NCBI GenBank assembly: GCA_913065125.1 | Contig: CAJYAG010000004.1 | Coordinates: forward strand, 62,001 to 126,000 | Direction: 5' to 3' | Source: an uncultured Flavobacteriaceae bacterium | Lineage (GTDB): Bacteria > Bacteroidota > Bacteroidia > Flavobacteriales > Flavobacteriaceae | DNA: 64,000 bases | In this document: piece after piece, positions 33,645 to 42,634 of the stretch | Numbering within the stretch: position 1 is the first letter of the stretch | Layout of the letters: each line of letters begins with the position of its first letter | Notes under the pieces: model-generated | What the model was told of the DNA's origin: nothing | The model's database searches: none | Seen by the model: the letters and a program-made list of their open reading frames with translations, nothing else | Made by a program: the position numbers and the translations under genes

Positions 33645-35276
33645 TTATCCATTCATGGAAATTAAAAACTCTTGATTGTTTTTAGAAAACTTAATTCGCT
33701 CGTTGATAAATTCCATCGCTTCAACAGGGTTCATGTCTGCAAGGTATTTTCTTAACACCCACATTCTTTGAACTGTTTTTTCATCTAGCAATAAATCATC
33801 TCTTCTTGTGCTTGACTTAATTAAATCAATAGCAGGATAGATTCTTCTATTAGAAATATTTCTATCTAATTGTAGCTCCATATTACCTGTTCCTTTAAAT
33901 TCTTCGAAAATTACTTCGTCCATTTTAGAACCAGTTTCTGTTAATGCTGTAGCAATAATAGTTAAAGAACCACCGCCTTCAATTTTTCTTGCTGCACCAA
34001 AAAATCTTTTTGGTTTGTGTAAGGCATTTGCATCAATACCACCAGATAATATTTTACCAGAAGCAGGTGCAACAGTATTGTAGGCTCTCGCTAAACGAGT
34101 AATAGAATCTAAAAGAATTACAACATCATGCCCACATTCTACTAAACGTTTTGCTTTTTCTAATACAATATTAGCAACACGAACATGTTTGTCTGCTGGT
34201 TCATCAAAAGTAGAAGCAACAACTTCTCCACGAACACTTCGCTGCATGTCTGTAACTTCTTCGGGTCTTTCATCAATTAGTAAAACAATTTGATATACTT
34301 CTGGATGATTTGCTGCAATTGCATTGGCAACATCCTTTAAAAGCATTGTTTTACCTGTTTTAGGCTGTGCTACAATCATACCACGTTGTCCTTTTCCAAT
34401 CGGAGAAAATAAATCGATAATTCTTGTTGATAAAGAACTTCCTTTTTCTGCTAAATTGAATTTTTCTTGCGGAAATAACGGAGTTAAATGCTCGAAAGAA
34501 ACTCGGTCTCTAACAACATTCGGATTTAATCCATTGATTTTTGAGACTCTAATTAAAGGAAAATATTTTTCACCTTCTTTTGGCGGACGTACATTTCCTT
34601 TAACGGTGTCTCCGGTTTTTAAACCAAATAGTTTTATTTGAGATTGCGATACATAAATATCATCAGGAGAGGATAGATAATTATAATCAGAAGATCTTAA
34701 GAAGCCATAACCATCTGGCATCATTTCTAAGACACCTTCACTTTCAATAATACCATCAAATTCAAAATCAGGATCTTTATAGCGTGTATTACTTTTATTT
34801 CCTTTAGAAACTTTTTCTCTTGGTTGATTATTGTTTCTGCTTTTGTTCTGATTTGGATTGTTTGATTTTGTTTTCTGATTCGTATGAACAGGTTTTTTAT
34901 GTTCAGTCTTTTCTTCATCAGAAGTTTCTTCAGAGGAAGTTGATTTTTCTACCTTTTTATGAACGTCAGGTTTGTTCTCAACTACTTTTTCTCTTGGTAT
35001 TGGTTTTGGTCTCGGACTCGGACTGTTTTCTTCTTTTACAGTCGGAGCTGCTTTTTCTTCAGGTTTTTTATGTACAACCTTTTTTACAACTCTTTTTCTT
35101 TTTGGTTTTTCGGCTTTTGGTCTTTCTTGATTAGCAAGATTTGCTGCTTGAGTATCTAAAATTTGATATACAAGATCTAATTTTTTTAATTGACTTGTTT
35201 TAGATAATCCAATAGTTTTTGCAATCTCTTGAAGTTCTGTAAGAGTTTTGGCTTTCAGTTCTGTAATTTCGAACAT
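33645..35276 (-). CDS. rho: Transcription termination factor Rho
   Basis: This hexameric RNA helicase terminates transcription. The 543-residue protein is longer than the ~420-residue E. coli Rho because of a Lys/Glu/Pro/Asn-rich low-complexity insertion between residues ~45 and 170. It starts with a SAP-like Rho_N segment ([20 protein letters not shown]). The RNA-binding cold-shock domain follows ([20 protein letters not shown]). The ATPase has Walker [14 protein letters not shown] and Walker [17 protein letters not shown]. Such basic insertions are typical in Bacteroidota. A complete promoter lies ~130 bases upstream, implying a ~120-base 5' leader. Confidence 0.95.
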   Translation of the reverse strand: MFEITELKAKTLTELQEIAKTIGLSKTSQLKKLDLVYQILDTQAANLANQERPKAEKPKRKRVVKKVVHKKPEEKAAPTVKEENSPSPRPKPIPREKVVENKPDVHKKVEKSTSSEETSDEEKTEHKKPVHTNQKTKSNNPNQNKSRNNNQPREKVSKGNKSNTRYKDPDFEFDGIIESEGVLEMMPDGYGFLRSSDYNYLSSPDDIYVSQSQIKLFGLKTGDTVKGNVRPPKEGEKYFPLIRVSKINGLNPNVVRDRVSFEHLTPLFPQEKFNLAEKGSSLSTRIIDLFSPIGKGQRGMIVAQPKTGKTMLLKDVANAIAANHPEVYQIVLLIDERPEEVTDMQRSVRGEVVASTFDEPADKHVRVANIVLEKAKRLVECGHDVVILLDSITRLARAYNTVAPASGKILSGGIDANALHKPKRFFGAARKIEGGGSLTIIATALTETGSKMDEVIFEEFKGTGNMELQLDRNISNRRIYPAIDLIKSSTRRDDLLLDEKTVQRMWVLRKYLADMNPVEAMEFINERIKFSKNNQEFLISMNG

Positions 35277-35402
35277 TTTTACATTGTTAAATTAATATAG
35301 CGGGATTTTTCTTAATACAATTAAGAATTGTTTGTGTTGAATTTTTTTTGATTCAGTTTAGTAAAGCTTTATGCTAATACGAGTGTGTAGTTGAATTATA
35401 AG

Positions 35403-35431
35403 CAAATATATGTAATTATTTTTAACTACAA
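35403..35431 (-). promoter_or_regulatory. rho promoter
   Basis: On the minus strand TTG (35429-35431) and TATATTTG (35403-35410) are 18 bases apart, matching the Bacteroidota -33/-7 pattern. Transcription would begin near 35396, leaving a ~120-base leader before the ATG at 35276. Rho commonly regulates itself in its leader in other bacteria. Confidence 0.6.
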
Positions 35432-35457
35432 TGTTTCTTTTTAAAAAAAGAAAGTTT

Positions 35458-35465
35458 TACTTTTG
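35458..35465 (+). promoter_or_regulatory. -7 box of the DUF4293 gene
   Basis: TACTTTTG matches TAnnTTTG and ends 17 bases before the ATG at 35483. It is close to and divergent from the rho promoter. No clear -33 TTG. Confidence 0.45.
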
Positions 35466-35482
35466 CTAACCAATTCATAGAA

Positions 35483-35917
35483 ATGATTCAAAGAATACAA
35501 ACAATCTATTTATTATGTGCCGCATTATTTTCTGGCGGATTAATTTTTGTTTTCAGTTTGTGGACAGAAGCTTCAACAAAAGTTATTTCTGTACCAGATT
35601 TAATGAATGAAAGAAGCTTACTTTTAAAGACAATATTTATTGCATACTTACTTTCGGCTATTTTATCTGTATTTGCTATTTTTTTATTTAAGAAAAGACA
35701 ATTACAATTTGTTATAGGACGTATAAATATGTTAATTAACTTTTATTTATTAGGTGTACTTATATATGTGTCACTAACAGTATCTGGAGAAACTTCGGTT
35801 TCTGAGAAGGGTATTGGGATGTTTATTCCTGTTATAGTTGTTGTGTTGTTAGCATTGGCTAATAAAGCAATAAAAAAGGATGAAGATCTCGTAAAATCTG
35901 TTGACAGATTAAGGTAA
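35483..35917 (+). CDS. DUF4293 family membrane protein
   Basis: This 144-residue protein has four membrane helices (about residues 8-26, 47-67, 77-96 and 110-125). It opens with MIQRIQTIYLLCAALFSG, the typical start of DUF4293 proteins found beside rho in many Bacteroidota. The function is unknown. It is divergent from rho and followed by a terminator, so it is monocistronic. Confidence 0.8.
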   Translation: MIQRIQTIYLLCAALFSGGLIFVFSLWTEASTKVISVPDLMNERSLLLKTIFIAYLLSAILSVFAIFLFKKRQLQFVIGRINMLINFYLLGVLIYVSLTVSGETSVSEKGIGMFIPVIVVVLLALANKAIKKDEDLVKSVDRLR

Positions 35918-35944
35918 ACCTAACATCTTAGTATATTTAGTGCG

Positions 35945-35975
35945 AAAAAACCGAAGTTTTAAACTTCGGTTTTTT
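35945..35975 (+). terminator. Terminator after the DUF4293 gene
   Basis: AACCGAAGTTT and AAACTTCGGTT form a stem with almost no loop, flanked by A run and TTTTTT. It isolates the downstream operator region from upstream transcription. Confidence 0.8.
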
Positions 35976-36139
35976 AGTTTTATGATTTGCGTGTAAGAAT
36001 AAGTGTTTTTACGCTTTTTGTTATATTACAACTGATAAGAAAAATATGTAAGCAATTAATTTTTGTAAATTAGTGGTTGAAATAAGTATTTTAATACTTA
36101 GTCTATAAATATCTATATGTCAGTAGATTATATTCTATT

Positions 36140-36205
36140 CTCACGGTTTTCCGTGAGGCGTCCAACTCACGGTTTTCCGTGAGTCAACTCACGGTTTTCC
36201 GTGAG
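36140..36205. promoter_or_regulatory. Three identical 18-bp palindromes, probable operator array
   Basis: CTCACGGTTTTCCGTGAG occurs exactly at 36140-36157, 36166-36183 and 36188-36205, with spacers of 8 and 4 bases. Arms are 7 bp (CTCACGG/CCGTGAG) around TTTT; copies 2 and 3 extend the symmetry outward by one or more bases. The array lies in the 358-base gap 35918-36275. A terminator stands on its left and a complete promoter for the response regulator begins 26 bases to its right. The copies are upstream of the start site, so they act as DNA, probably as binding sites for a dimeric regulator. Confidence 0.8.
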
Positions 36206-36230
36206 TTAAAAAAAACCCCATAAATGGGTA

Positions 36231-36261
36231 TTGTATTAATTGTTATTGTAGTTTAAATTTG
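36231..36261 (+). promoter_or_regulatory. Promoter of the response regulator gene
   Basis: TTG at 36231-36233 and TAAATTTG at 36254-36261 are 20 bases apart, a full Bacteroidota -33/-7 pair. Transcription should begin near 36268, only about 8 bases before the ATG at 36276. The palindrome array ends 25 bases upstream of the -33 element, a position suitable for activation. Confidence 0.65.
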
Positions 36262-36275
36262 TAAAGTAATTAATT

Positions 36276-36935
36276 ATGAAAGAAAAAATTAAAGTTCATG
36301 TCGCAGATGATCACATGATTCTGATAGAAGGGATTATCGCGATGCTAAATACTGATGAAAATATTGAGGTTGTTGGTTATTCATTAACAGGGAAACAGGT
36401 TATTGAATGGTTTAAAACAAATGAAGCAGATATTTTGGTGTTAGACATTAATATGCCTGAGTTAGATGGTATAGAAGTGTTGAAAAAGTTCAATAAAAAG
36501 AAAGAACATCAAAAAATAATTATGTTATCTAGTTACGATGATGCTAAATTAGTGAAAGAGTTAACAACTTATGGAGCTGATGGTTTTATTTCGAAAACAA
36601 GTGCAGGAGAACATATTTTAAAAGCAATTATATCTGTTTATAAAGGAGATCCTTATTTTAGTGATGATATTAAAGAAGGATTGTTTAACCTAGCATTAGG
36701 CTATGATGTAGCAGAAGGAACAAGACCAGATTATGATATAATAAGTAGTTTAACAGAAAGAGAGATAGAAGTGTTAAAGCTTCTAGTGAAAGAATATAGT
36801 ACACAAGAAATGGCAAACAAGTTGTTTTTAAGTGTAAATACAGTAGAAACATATAGAAAAAATTTATTAAAAAAATTAAATGTAAAAAATGCAGTGGGCT
36901 TAGCAATGTTTGCCGTTAAAAATAAAATTATATAG
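36276..36935 (+). CDS. NarL/LuxR-family response regulator
   Basis: This 219-residue regulator has a receiver domain with the acidic pair D11-D12 and phospho-acceptor D57 (ADILVLDINMPEL). A C-terminal LuxR-type helix-turn-helix follows (about residues 153-215; LTEREIEVLKLLVKEYSTQE and LSVNTVETYRKNLLKKLNV). It is probably phosphorylated by the TPR histidine kinase two genes downstream, which is of the matching HisKA_3 class. Its promoter is preceded by three identical palindromes, perhaps its own binding sites. Between it and the kinase lies a lipoprotein gene that may be a target or an accessory sensor. Confidence 0.9.
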   Translation: MKEKIKVHVADDHMILIEGIIAMLNTDENIEVVGYSLTGKQVIEWFKTNEADILVLDINMPELDGIEVLKKFNKKKEHQKIIMLSSYDDAKLVKELTTYGADGFISKTSAGEHILKAIISVYKGDPYFSDDIKEGLFNLALGYDVAEGTRPDYDIISSLTEREIEVLKLLVKEYSTQEMANKLFLSVNTVETYRKNLLKKLNVKNAVGLAMFAVKNKII

Positions 36936-36942
36936 AATTCTA

Positions 36943-36981
36943 CCCCCAAAATAGAATAATCCCCCAATTAAGAAATCCCCC
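36943..36981. promoter_or_regulatory. Three spaced CCCCC motifs upstream of the lipoprotein gene
   Basis: CCCCCAA occurs at 36943, 36961 and 36977 (spacing 18 and 16 bases) in otherwise AT-rich DNA between the response regulator and the lipoprotein gene. G/C runs of this kind are rare in this genome, and the near-helical spacing suggests a regulator binding one face of the DNA. Binding by the adjacent regulator is speculation. Confidence 0.45.
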
Positions 36982-37065
36982 AAACCTATATAATTGCAAT
37001 ATTGTTATCTCACTCATTTTTTATTTCAACAAATAATTAAATCAATCAAATTAAAATTTATTCCC

Positions 37066-37728
37066 ATGAGAAAACTAAGTGTAGGCTTTTTAGCCATAGT
37101 TTTAGCTTTAAGTTTTGCATCTTGTTCAACTAATGAAACAGATCTTGAAATTCCACAAGAGCCCTTATTAAAACAAGTTAAACTTCAAAGAGATGCTTCA
37201 GGAGCGTACTTTGTAGATTATGTTGTTGCAAATAACACAATTCCTGATGTCCGTAAAGATGTTACTTCCTTAACAAACGAAGTGCATTTAAATAAAGTAA
37301 ACCATGATACTAAAGATCAATATAGAAATAATTTTACGTTAGACAATAATACATTACGTGTCGGTTTTTTTGATAATGAAACTGGAAAACAAATGAAGTT
37401 TTCTATTGAAGATGAAAACATTACCTTTGCGAAAGGAATTAGTACTAAGTTCTTAAAAGAATATGGTTTAATATCTAATACAGATGGTACTATTCAGTTA
37501 GATTTTGAAGTGAATAGCAATGTGAAAACTGAATTTATTTACAACGATGATTTAGCAACTTATGAAGTACATTTATCTAAAGGCACTAGTTCTGAGAGTA
37601 AATTCTCAAGAACACTTGATATACCAGATACCGGTGTGTTAAAACTAGACTTTGTAAACCATAAAATGTTAGGAAAGGGACTAGAGGAAGCTGTTGAACG
37701 AAAACCAGCAATTATAATTATGCAATAA
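37066..37728 (+). CDS. Hypothetical lipoprotein in the two-component locus
   Basis: I chose the ATG at 37066, because it gives a standard lipoprotein signal peptide ending in LSFASC (lipid-modified Cys20); the longer frame from 36994 adds a stretch with no signal character. The 220-residue protein has beta-rich sequence (LRVGFFDNETGKQMKFSIED, IQLDFEVNSNVKTEF) and no recognised domain. It lies between response regulator and kinase genes, so it may feed a signal to the kinase or be its target. Confidence 0.7.
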   Translation: MRKLSVGFLAIVLALSFASCSTNETDLEIPQEPLLKQVKLQRDASGAYFVDYVVANNTIPDVRKDVTSLTNEVHLNKVNHDTKDQYRNNFTLDNNTLRVGFFDNETGKQMKFSIEDENITFAKGISTKFLKEYGLISNTDGTIQLDFEVNSNVKTEFIYNDDLATYEVHLSKGTSSESKFSRTLDIPDTGVLKLDFVNHKMLGKGLEEAVERKPAIIIMQ

Positions 37729-37761
37729 TAAAATTTAATACTGATTCATGATAATTAAAAT

Positions 37762-39588
37762 ATGAGAAAAGTAAGGGCATTTATCTGCTGCCTGTTTTTA
37801 TTTATCTTGACATCTCTATTGGCAAACCCAATAAATGTTAAAGGAGACTTTGTAAAAATTACAAAGTCTCCTTTAGTTGTTGATATTATTGTTCAAGAAA
37901 ATAATAATAAATTACAAAAATTATATACCGAGACAAAAAAACATTATGATAATGAAGAGTACTCTATATCGCTTAAGAAAAGTTTAACATTATTGGCTAT
38001 TGCTAGAAAAGAGGGTGATTCTAAATTAGAATATTTATGTAATTACTTAATTGGAAGTATTTTTAATAAAATTAACAACCACGATAAAGCTTTGTTATAT
38101 TTTAAAAATGCATTAAATAATATTGAATTTAAAAATGATGTTGTTGAAAAATTGACAAACTTTGATAAATCGTTTAAGAATTTAGAACCATACAGTAAAA
38201 CTTTATTGCAAATAGGAGGTGAGTATCAGAGGTTAAATAAAAGAGATAGTGCTGAATATTATTATTTAAAAATTATTAAAATAAACCTTTTAAATAATAA
38301 TATAAATTCAACGATAAAAGCAAGAGCTTATAATAATTTATCTGGAATATATTTACAGGACTCAATTTATGAAAAAGCAAAAATCTATGCTTTAAAAGCA
38401 ATTGATATTTATCAGAAAAAGAATGAGAATGTTTCACAAGCAGCAGTATTAGGGACGCTAGCCTCAATTCACTTAGAAGAGAAAGATTATGTCAAAGCTA
38501 AAGAAATTTATTCAAAAGCACTAAGTCTAATTGATAAAGACACTACTAATACAGCAATTCTATATAAAGAAAAACTATATTATAATTTAGCATGGACCCT
38601 TTTTTTACTAAAAGATTATATGGCTTATGATTACCAAGAAAAATCATATGAAATAAAAGATGATCTTAGAGATAGAGAAATGCGGAGAATTGTTGAAGAT
38701 GTGTATGCAAAATATCAAGAAGAATATAAAGTAGAATTGGTAAAGAATCAGGTAGCTTTAAAAAAAGCTGAGGAGAAAAGGACTGCTTGGCTTTTTGGTA
38801 TATTAAGTTTTTTTGTAATTGTTAGTTCTGGAGTAATTATTTATAACTATAAATTACGTCAAAAAAATTTAAAACTACATTTAGATCAAACACAATTAGA
38901 GCAAGAAAGTAAATTAGAAAAATTAAAATCAGAATCACAAGTACGTATTTTAAACGCAACCTTAGATGGTAAAGAAACGGAGCGAAAACAAATTGCTGAA
39001 ACGTTGCATGATAGTGTTAGCACATTGTTGTCTTCTGCCAACTTGCATTTACAGGCTAGTAAAATGCAATTTAAAGGGAATGCTCCTATAGAAATAGATA
39101 AAACACAAAAAATTATTGTAGAAGCTTCTCAAACTATTCGTGATTTATCACATACGTTAGTCTCTTCAGTTTTACTAAAATTTGGATTAAAATATGCTAT
39201 CAATGATATGGCAGAAAAATATTCGAACTCAAAAATTGAAATAGAAACAGAGATTAAAAATATTAGACGATATGAACAAAGTTTTGAAATAAAAGCCAAT
39301 AATATCATTCAAGAATTGGTCAATAATATTTTAAAACACAGTAATGCAAATAAAGCTACTGTGAAAATGTTAGATAAAGACGGAACCTTATTTGTAGATA
39401 TACAAGATGATGGCGATGGGTTTGATAAAACAGAAATTCCTAAAAAAGATGGTTTAGGAATTAACCAAATTGAAGCTAGAATACAGATGATGAAAGGAAG
39501 ATTTAGTATAAGATCTAATGCTCAAACTGGAACAAAAATTAAAATTGAATTACCAATTCTAGAAAAAAAAGAAGCTAGCCACGCGTAG
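37762..39588 (+). CDS. TPR-containing sensor histidine kinase (HisKA_3 class)
   Basis: This 608-residue membrane kinase has a signal-like N-terminal helix and a periplasmic region of TPR repeats (about residues 40-320; SLKKSLTLLAIARKEGD, KAKIYALKAIDIYQKKN, VKAKEIYSKALSLIDKD). One transmembrane helix (about 335-355) and a coiled coil follow. The HisKA_3 box ERKQIAETLHDSVSTLLSS has its histidine near residue 416. A HATPase ends it (GDGFDKTE, GLGINQIEARIQMMKGRF). It matches the NarL-type regulator upstream. A perfect 17-bp inverted repeat lies in its early coding sequence. Its end overlaps the convergent phosphoesterase gene by 14 bases. Confidence 0.88.
   Translation: MRKVRAFICCLFLFILTSLLANPINVKGDFVKITKSPLVVDIIVQENNNKLQKLYTETKKHYDNEEYSISLKKSLTLLAIARKEGDSKLEYLCNYLIGSIFNKINNHDKALLYFKNALNNIEFKNDVVEKLTNFDKSFKNLEPYSKTLLQIGGEYQRLNKRDSAEYYYLKIIKINLLNNNINSTIKARAYNNLSGIYLQDSIYEKAKIYALKAIDIYQKKNENVSQAAVLGTLASIHLEEKDYVKAKEIYSKALSLIDKDTTNTAILYKEKLYYNLAWTLFLLKDYMAYDYQEKSYEIKDDLRDREMRRIVEDVYAKYQEEYKVELVKNQVALKKAEEKRTAWLFGILSFFVIVSSGVIIYNYKLRQKNLKLHLDQTQLEQESKLEKLKSESQVRILNATLDGKETERKQIAETLHDSVSTLLSSANLHLQASKMQFKGNAPIEIDKTQKIIVEASQTIRDLSHTLVSSVLLKFGLKYAINDMAEKYSNSKIEIETEIKNIRRYEQSFEIKANNIIQELVNNILKHSNANKATVKMLDKDGTLFVDIQDDGDGFDKTEIPKKDGLGINQIEARIQMMKGRFSIRSNAQTGTKIKIELPILEKKEASHA
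37839..37875. repeat. Perfect 17-bp inverted repeat inside the kinase gene
   Basis: TAAAGGAGACTTTGTAA (37839-37855) is perfectly inverted at 37859-37875 with only a 3-base loop AAA. It encodes VKGDFVKITKSPLVV just after the signal peptide. It has no T-tract, so it is not a standard terminator, but the mRNA hairpin would be very strong. Confidence 0.85.
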
Positions 39589-40072
39589 TCAATTCAATCA
39601 CTTCCATATCTTTTATTTCTTTTTTATCAATCGTAAACCGAATCATTGTTCTCACTTTATGAAAACCATGATTTCCTGCAGCGCCAGGATTTAAATGCAA
39701 TAGATTTAGTTTTTTATCAAACTGCACTTTTAAAATATGAGAATGACCGCAAATAAATAGTTGTGGCGCATTTTGTTGCAGCTCCTCTCTAACTCGTGGA
39801 TTATATCTACCAGGATATCCACCAATATGAGTCATCCAAACAGTAACATTTTCAACTGTAAACTTGTTGTCTAACGGAAATTCTAATCGCGCATCAGCAG
39901 CATCAATATTTCCATAAACAGCACGCAAAGGTTTTAACGACTGTATAGTGTCAGTTACTTGTAAATCGCCAATATCTCCAGCATGCCAAACTTCATCAGC
40001 TTGTTTTACAAATTTTAAAATTTGTGTATCCATATAGCTATGAGTGTCCGATAATAGTAGAATCTTTTTCAC
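39575..40072 (-). CDS. YfcE-like metallophosphoesterase
   Basis: This 165-residue cytosolic phosphoesterase has the calcineurin-like metal motifs LLLSDTHSY (residues 4-12), HAGDIGD, GNIDAAD and CGHSHILK in order. The family, including E. coli YfcE and MJ0936, hydrolyses phosphodiesters with manganese or nickel. The physiological substrate is unknown. Its last 14 bases overlap the end of the convergent histidine kinase gene. It is divergent from truA. Confidence 0.88.
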   Translation of the reverse strand: MKKILLLSDTHSYMDTQILKFVKQADEVWHAGDIGDLQVTDTIQSLKPLRAVYGNIDAADARLEFPLDNKFTVENVTVWMTHIGGYPGRYNPRVREELQQNAPQLFICGHSHILKVQFDKKLNLLHLNPGAAGNHGFHKVRTMIRFTIDKKEIKDMEVIELTTRG

Positions 40073-40085
40073 GTTTTAAAAATGC

Positions 40086-40114
40086 TTGTAACCAAATAAA
40101 TTTATGTAGTTTTG
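40086..40114 (+). promoter_or_regulatory. truA promoter
   Basis: TTG at 40086-40088 and TAGTTTTG at 40107-40114 are 18 bases apart, a full Bacteroidota promoter. Start of transcription near 40121 leaves about 16 bases before the TTG start codon at 40137. Confidence 0.6.
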
Positions 40115-40136
40115 ATGTTAACAAAAGTACTGTTTT

Positions 40137-40862
40137 TTGAGATATTTTATAGAACTTTCATACCTAGGTAAAAATTATCACGGTTGGCAAATACAACCTG
40201 ACGCGAACTCAATTCAAGAAGAGCTTAACAAGGTGGTAAGCACAGTTTTACAAGAAGAAGTTAGTGTTGTTGGAGCCGGTAGAACAGATACAGGAGTTCA
40301 TGCCTCACAGATGTTTGCACATTTTGATTCTGCAATTGAATTGGATAAAAATATTGTTTTTAAACTAAATTCGATGTTGCCAGAAGATATTGTTGTGCAT
40401 CGTGTAGTAAAAGTTGCTGATGAAAAACATGCAAGATTTGATGCGCTTACCAGAAGTTATGAATATAGAATTTGGTTGGGTAGAAATCCGTTTTTATTAG
40501 AAACTACGTGGCAATTATTTCATCAAAAGTTAGATGTAAATGCCATGAATGAAGCTGCAGAAATCTTGTTAGAACACGAAAATTTTCAAGCATTTTCTAA
40601 GGTAAAAACAGAAGTAAAAACGTTTAATTGTAAGGTTACAAAAGCAGTTTGGACTCAAGAAGACAATCAATTGATATTTCATATAACGGCAAATCGTTTT
40701 TTAAGAAACATGGTTAGAGCAATTGTTGGGACCTTGGTTGATGTAGGAAAAAACAAAATTGATAAAGAAGATTTTAGATCTATTATTTTAAGTAAAAATA
40801 GAGCAAACGCAGGATTATCTGTTCCGGCAAAAGGCTTGTTTTTAACAGAAATCAAATATTAA
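40137..40862 (+). CDS. truA: tRNA pseudouridine synthase A
   Basis: This 241-residue cytosolic enzyme modifies U38-40 in the tRNA anticodon stem. The N-terminus RYFIELSYLGKNYHGWQ and the catalytic-aspartate motif GAGRTDTGVHA are present, followed by RSYEYRIW and the C-terminal NRFLRNMVRAIVGTLVDVG. The start is a TTG at 40137, since the conserved first residues follow immediately and no ATG is available. It is followed 2 bases later by an ABC exporter gene and likely co-transcribed from the promoter at 40086-40114. Confidence 0.93.
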   Translation: MRYFIELSYLGKNYHGWQIQPDANSIQEELNKVVSTVLQEEVSVVGAGRTDTGVHASQMFAHFDSAIELDKNIVFKLNSMLPEDIVVHRVVKVADEKHARFDALTRSYEYRIWLGRNPFLLETTWQLFHQKLDVNAMNEAAEILLEHENFQAFSKVKTEVKTFNCKVTKAVWTQEDNQLIFHITANRFLRNMVRAIVGTLVDVGKNKIDKEDFRSIILSKNRANAGLSVPAKGLFLTEIKY

Positions 40863-40864
40863 TT

Positions 40865-42634
40865 ATGAGTAAAAAAGAGTCGGGAAAAGCATTTGACGCA
40901 AAAATATTTATGAGAATTCTAAGCTTTGCAAAAAGTTATAGAACTCATTTTATAATTGCAACTGTTGCCGTAATTGCAACAGCATTTTTATCTGCTTACA
41001 GACCGTATTTACTTAAAGAAGCAGTAAAAGATTTTACGACAAATAAAAATGAAGATACTTTACTGTATTTTACATTATTAATGCTTGTTGTCTTAATCGC
41101 AGAAGTGCTTTTACAAGTGTTGTTTATCTATTTTGCCAATTGGATTGGGCAACATATTATTAGAGATATGCGCGCCAAAATATTTAGACATATTTTACAA
41201 TTTAGAATGGCGTATTTCGACACAACTTCTGTCGGTAGGTTGGTAACAAGAGTTGTTTCTGATATCGAAACCATTGCTAGTTCTTTTAGTCAAGGTTTGT
41301 TTATGATTATTAGTGATATTCTAAAGATGTTAGTAGTTATTGTTGCGATGCTTTTTATGAATTGGCAATTGGCATTAATCGCATTAGCGGTGTTGCCAAT
41401 CTTAATTTACGCTACAAAAATATTCCAAATTGCTATAAAATCTACTTTTCAAGAAGTGAGAACTCAGGTTGCAAATCTAAACGGATTTGTACAAGAAAGA
41501 GTTACTGGAATGAACATTGTTCAGTTATTTAGTAGAGAAAAAATAGAGTACAAAAAGTTTATGGACATCAACGATAAACATAAAAAAGCACATATTAAAG
41601 CGGTTTGGTATTATTCTATTTTCTTTCCTGTTGCAGAAGTTTTATCATCAATTGCCATCGGATTATTAGTTTGGTACGGCGGTTTGCAATCGGTAAATAA
41701 TGTGGATGTTGAGCCTGGAGAAATCATGAGTTTTATTATGATGACACAAATGTTGTTTAGGCCTTTACGTCAAATTGCAGATAAATTTAACACATTACAA
41801 ATGGGAATTGTTTCTGGTGAACGTGTTTTTGGGGTATTAGATACACAAAGTAGTATTGATAAAAACGGAACTGTTTTCGCAGAAAATTTACAAGGAAAAA
41901 TCGATTTTAAAGATGTTCGTTTTAGTTATATAAAAGACGAAGAAGTTTTAAAAGGAATTTCTTTACAAGTAGAAAAAGGGCAAACGGTTGCAATTGTTGG
42001 ATCAACTGGAGCAGGAAAATCAACTATTATCAACTTAATAAATCGTTTTTACGAAATCAATTCAGGAGAAATTTGTGTTGATGGCGTTTCAGTAAAAGAC
42101 TATGAAATTAATTCTTTGAGAAATCAAATTGCAATTGTGTTGCAAGATGTCTTTTTGTTTTCAGACTCCATTTTAAACAACATCACTTTAAAAAATGAAA
42201 ACATCACTTTTGAAGAGGTTGAAGAAGCTGCAAAACAAATTGGAATTCACGATTTTATTATGACGTTACCTGGCGGATATGATTACAACGTAAAAGAAAG
42301 AGGCGCAATGTTATCTTCTGGTCAACGACAATTAATTGCGTTTTTAAGAGCCTATGTAAGCAAACCAAGCATTTTAATTTTAGACGAAGCAACTTCATCT
42401 GTAGATTCTAATGCAGAACAAATGATTCAATATGCAACAGATACCATTACAAAAGGAAGAACATCTATTGTAATTGCACACAGATTGGCAACCATAAAAA
42501 TGGCGGATAAAATTATTGTAATGGATAAAGGATTGATTGTAGAAGAAGGAACTCACCAAGAATTGTTAGAAAAACCAGATGGATATTATAAAAACCTGTA
42601 CGACAAACAATTTAGTAGTGTAGAAGCGGTTTAG
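40865..42634 (+). CDS. ABC exporter, fused permease-ATPase (MsbA/MDR-like)
   Basis: This 589-residue half-transporter has six membrane helices (about residues 25-320) and one nucleotide-binding domain. Walker A is GSTGAGKST (near residue 378-386), the Q-loop is AIVLQDVF, the signature is LSSGQRQL, and Walker B is SILILDEATSS with H-loop AHRLATI. It probably acts as a homodimer exporting a lipid or hydrophobic compound. It follows truA by 2 bases. The last 4 bases overlap the convergent cdaA gene. Substrate cannot be deduced. Confidence 0.88.
   Translation: MSKKESGKAFDAKIFMRILSFAKSYRTHFIIATVAVIATAFLSAYRPYLLKEAVKDFTTNKNEDTLLYFTLLMLVVLIAEVLLQVLFIYFANWIGQHIIRDMRAKIFRHILQFRMAYFDTTSVGRLVTRVVSDIETIASSFSQGLFMIISDILKMLVVIVAMLFMNWQLALIALAVLPILIYATKIFQIAIKSTFQEVRTQVANLNGFVQERVTGMNIVQLFSREKIEYKKFMDINDKHKKAHIKAVWYYSIFFPVAEVLSSIAIGLLVWYGGLQSVNNVDVEPGEIMSFIMMTQMLFRPLRQIADKFNTLQMGIVSGERVFGVLDTQSSIDKNGTVFAENLQGKIDFKDVRFSYIKDEEVLKGISLQVEKGQTVAIVGSTGAGKSTIINLINRFYEINSGEICVDGVSVKDYEINSLRNQIAIVLQDVFLFSDSILNNITLKNENITFEEVEEAAKQIGIHDFIMTLPGGYDYNVKERGAMLSSGQRQLIAFLRAYVSKPSILILDEATSSVDSNAEQMIQYATDTITKGRTSIVIAHRLATIKMADKIIVMDKGLIVEEGTHQELLEKPDGYYKNLYDKQFSSVEAV

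Noticed and set aside
34324..35159. Plus-strand reading frames opposite rho
   Set aside because: They are antisense shadows of the low-complexity and ATPase coding sequence of rho, with no promoter or family features.
36140..36205. Triple palindrome as CRISPR array or terminator
   Set aside because: Spacers are only 8 and 4 bases and there are no cas genes. No T-tract follows on either strand, so it is not a terminator.
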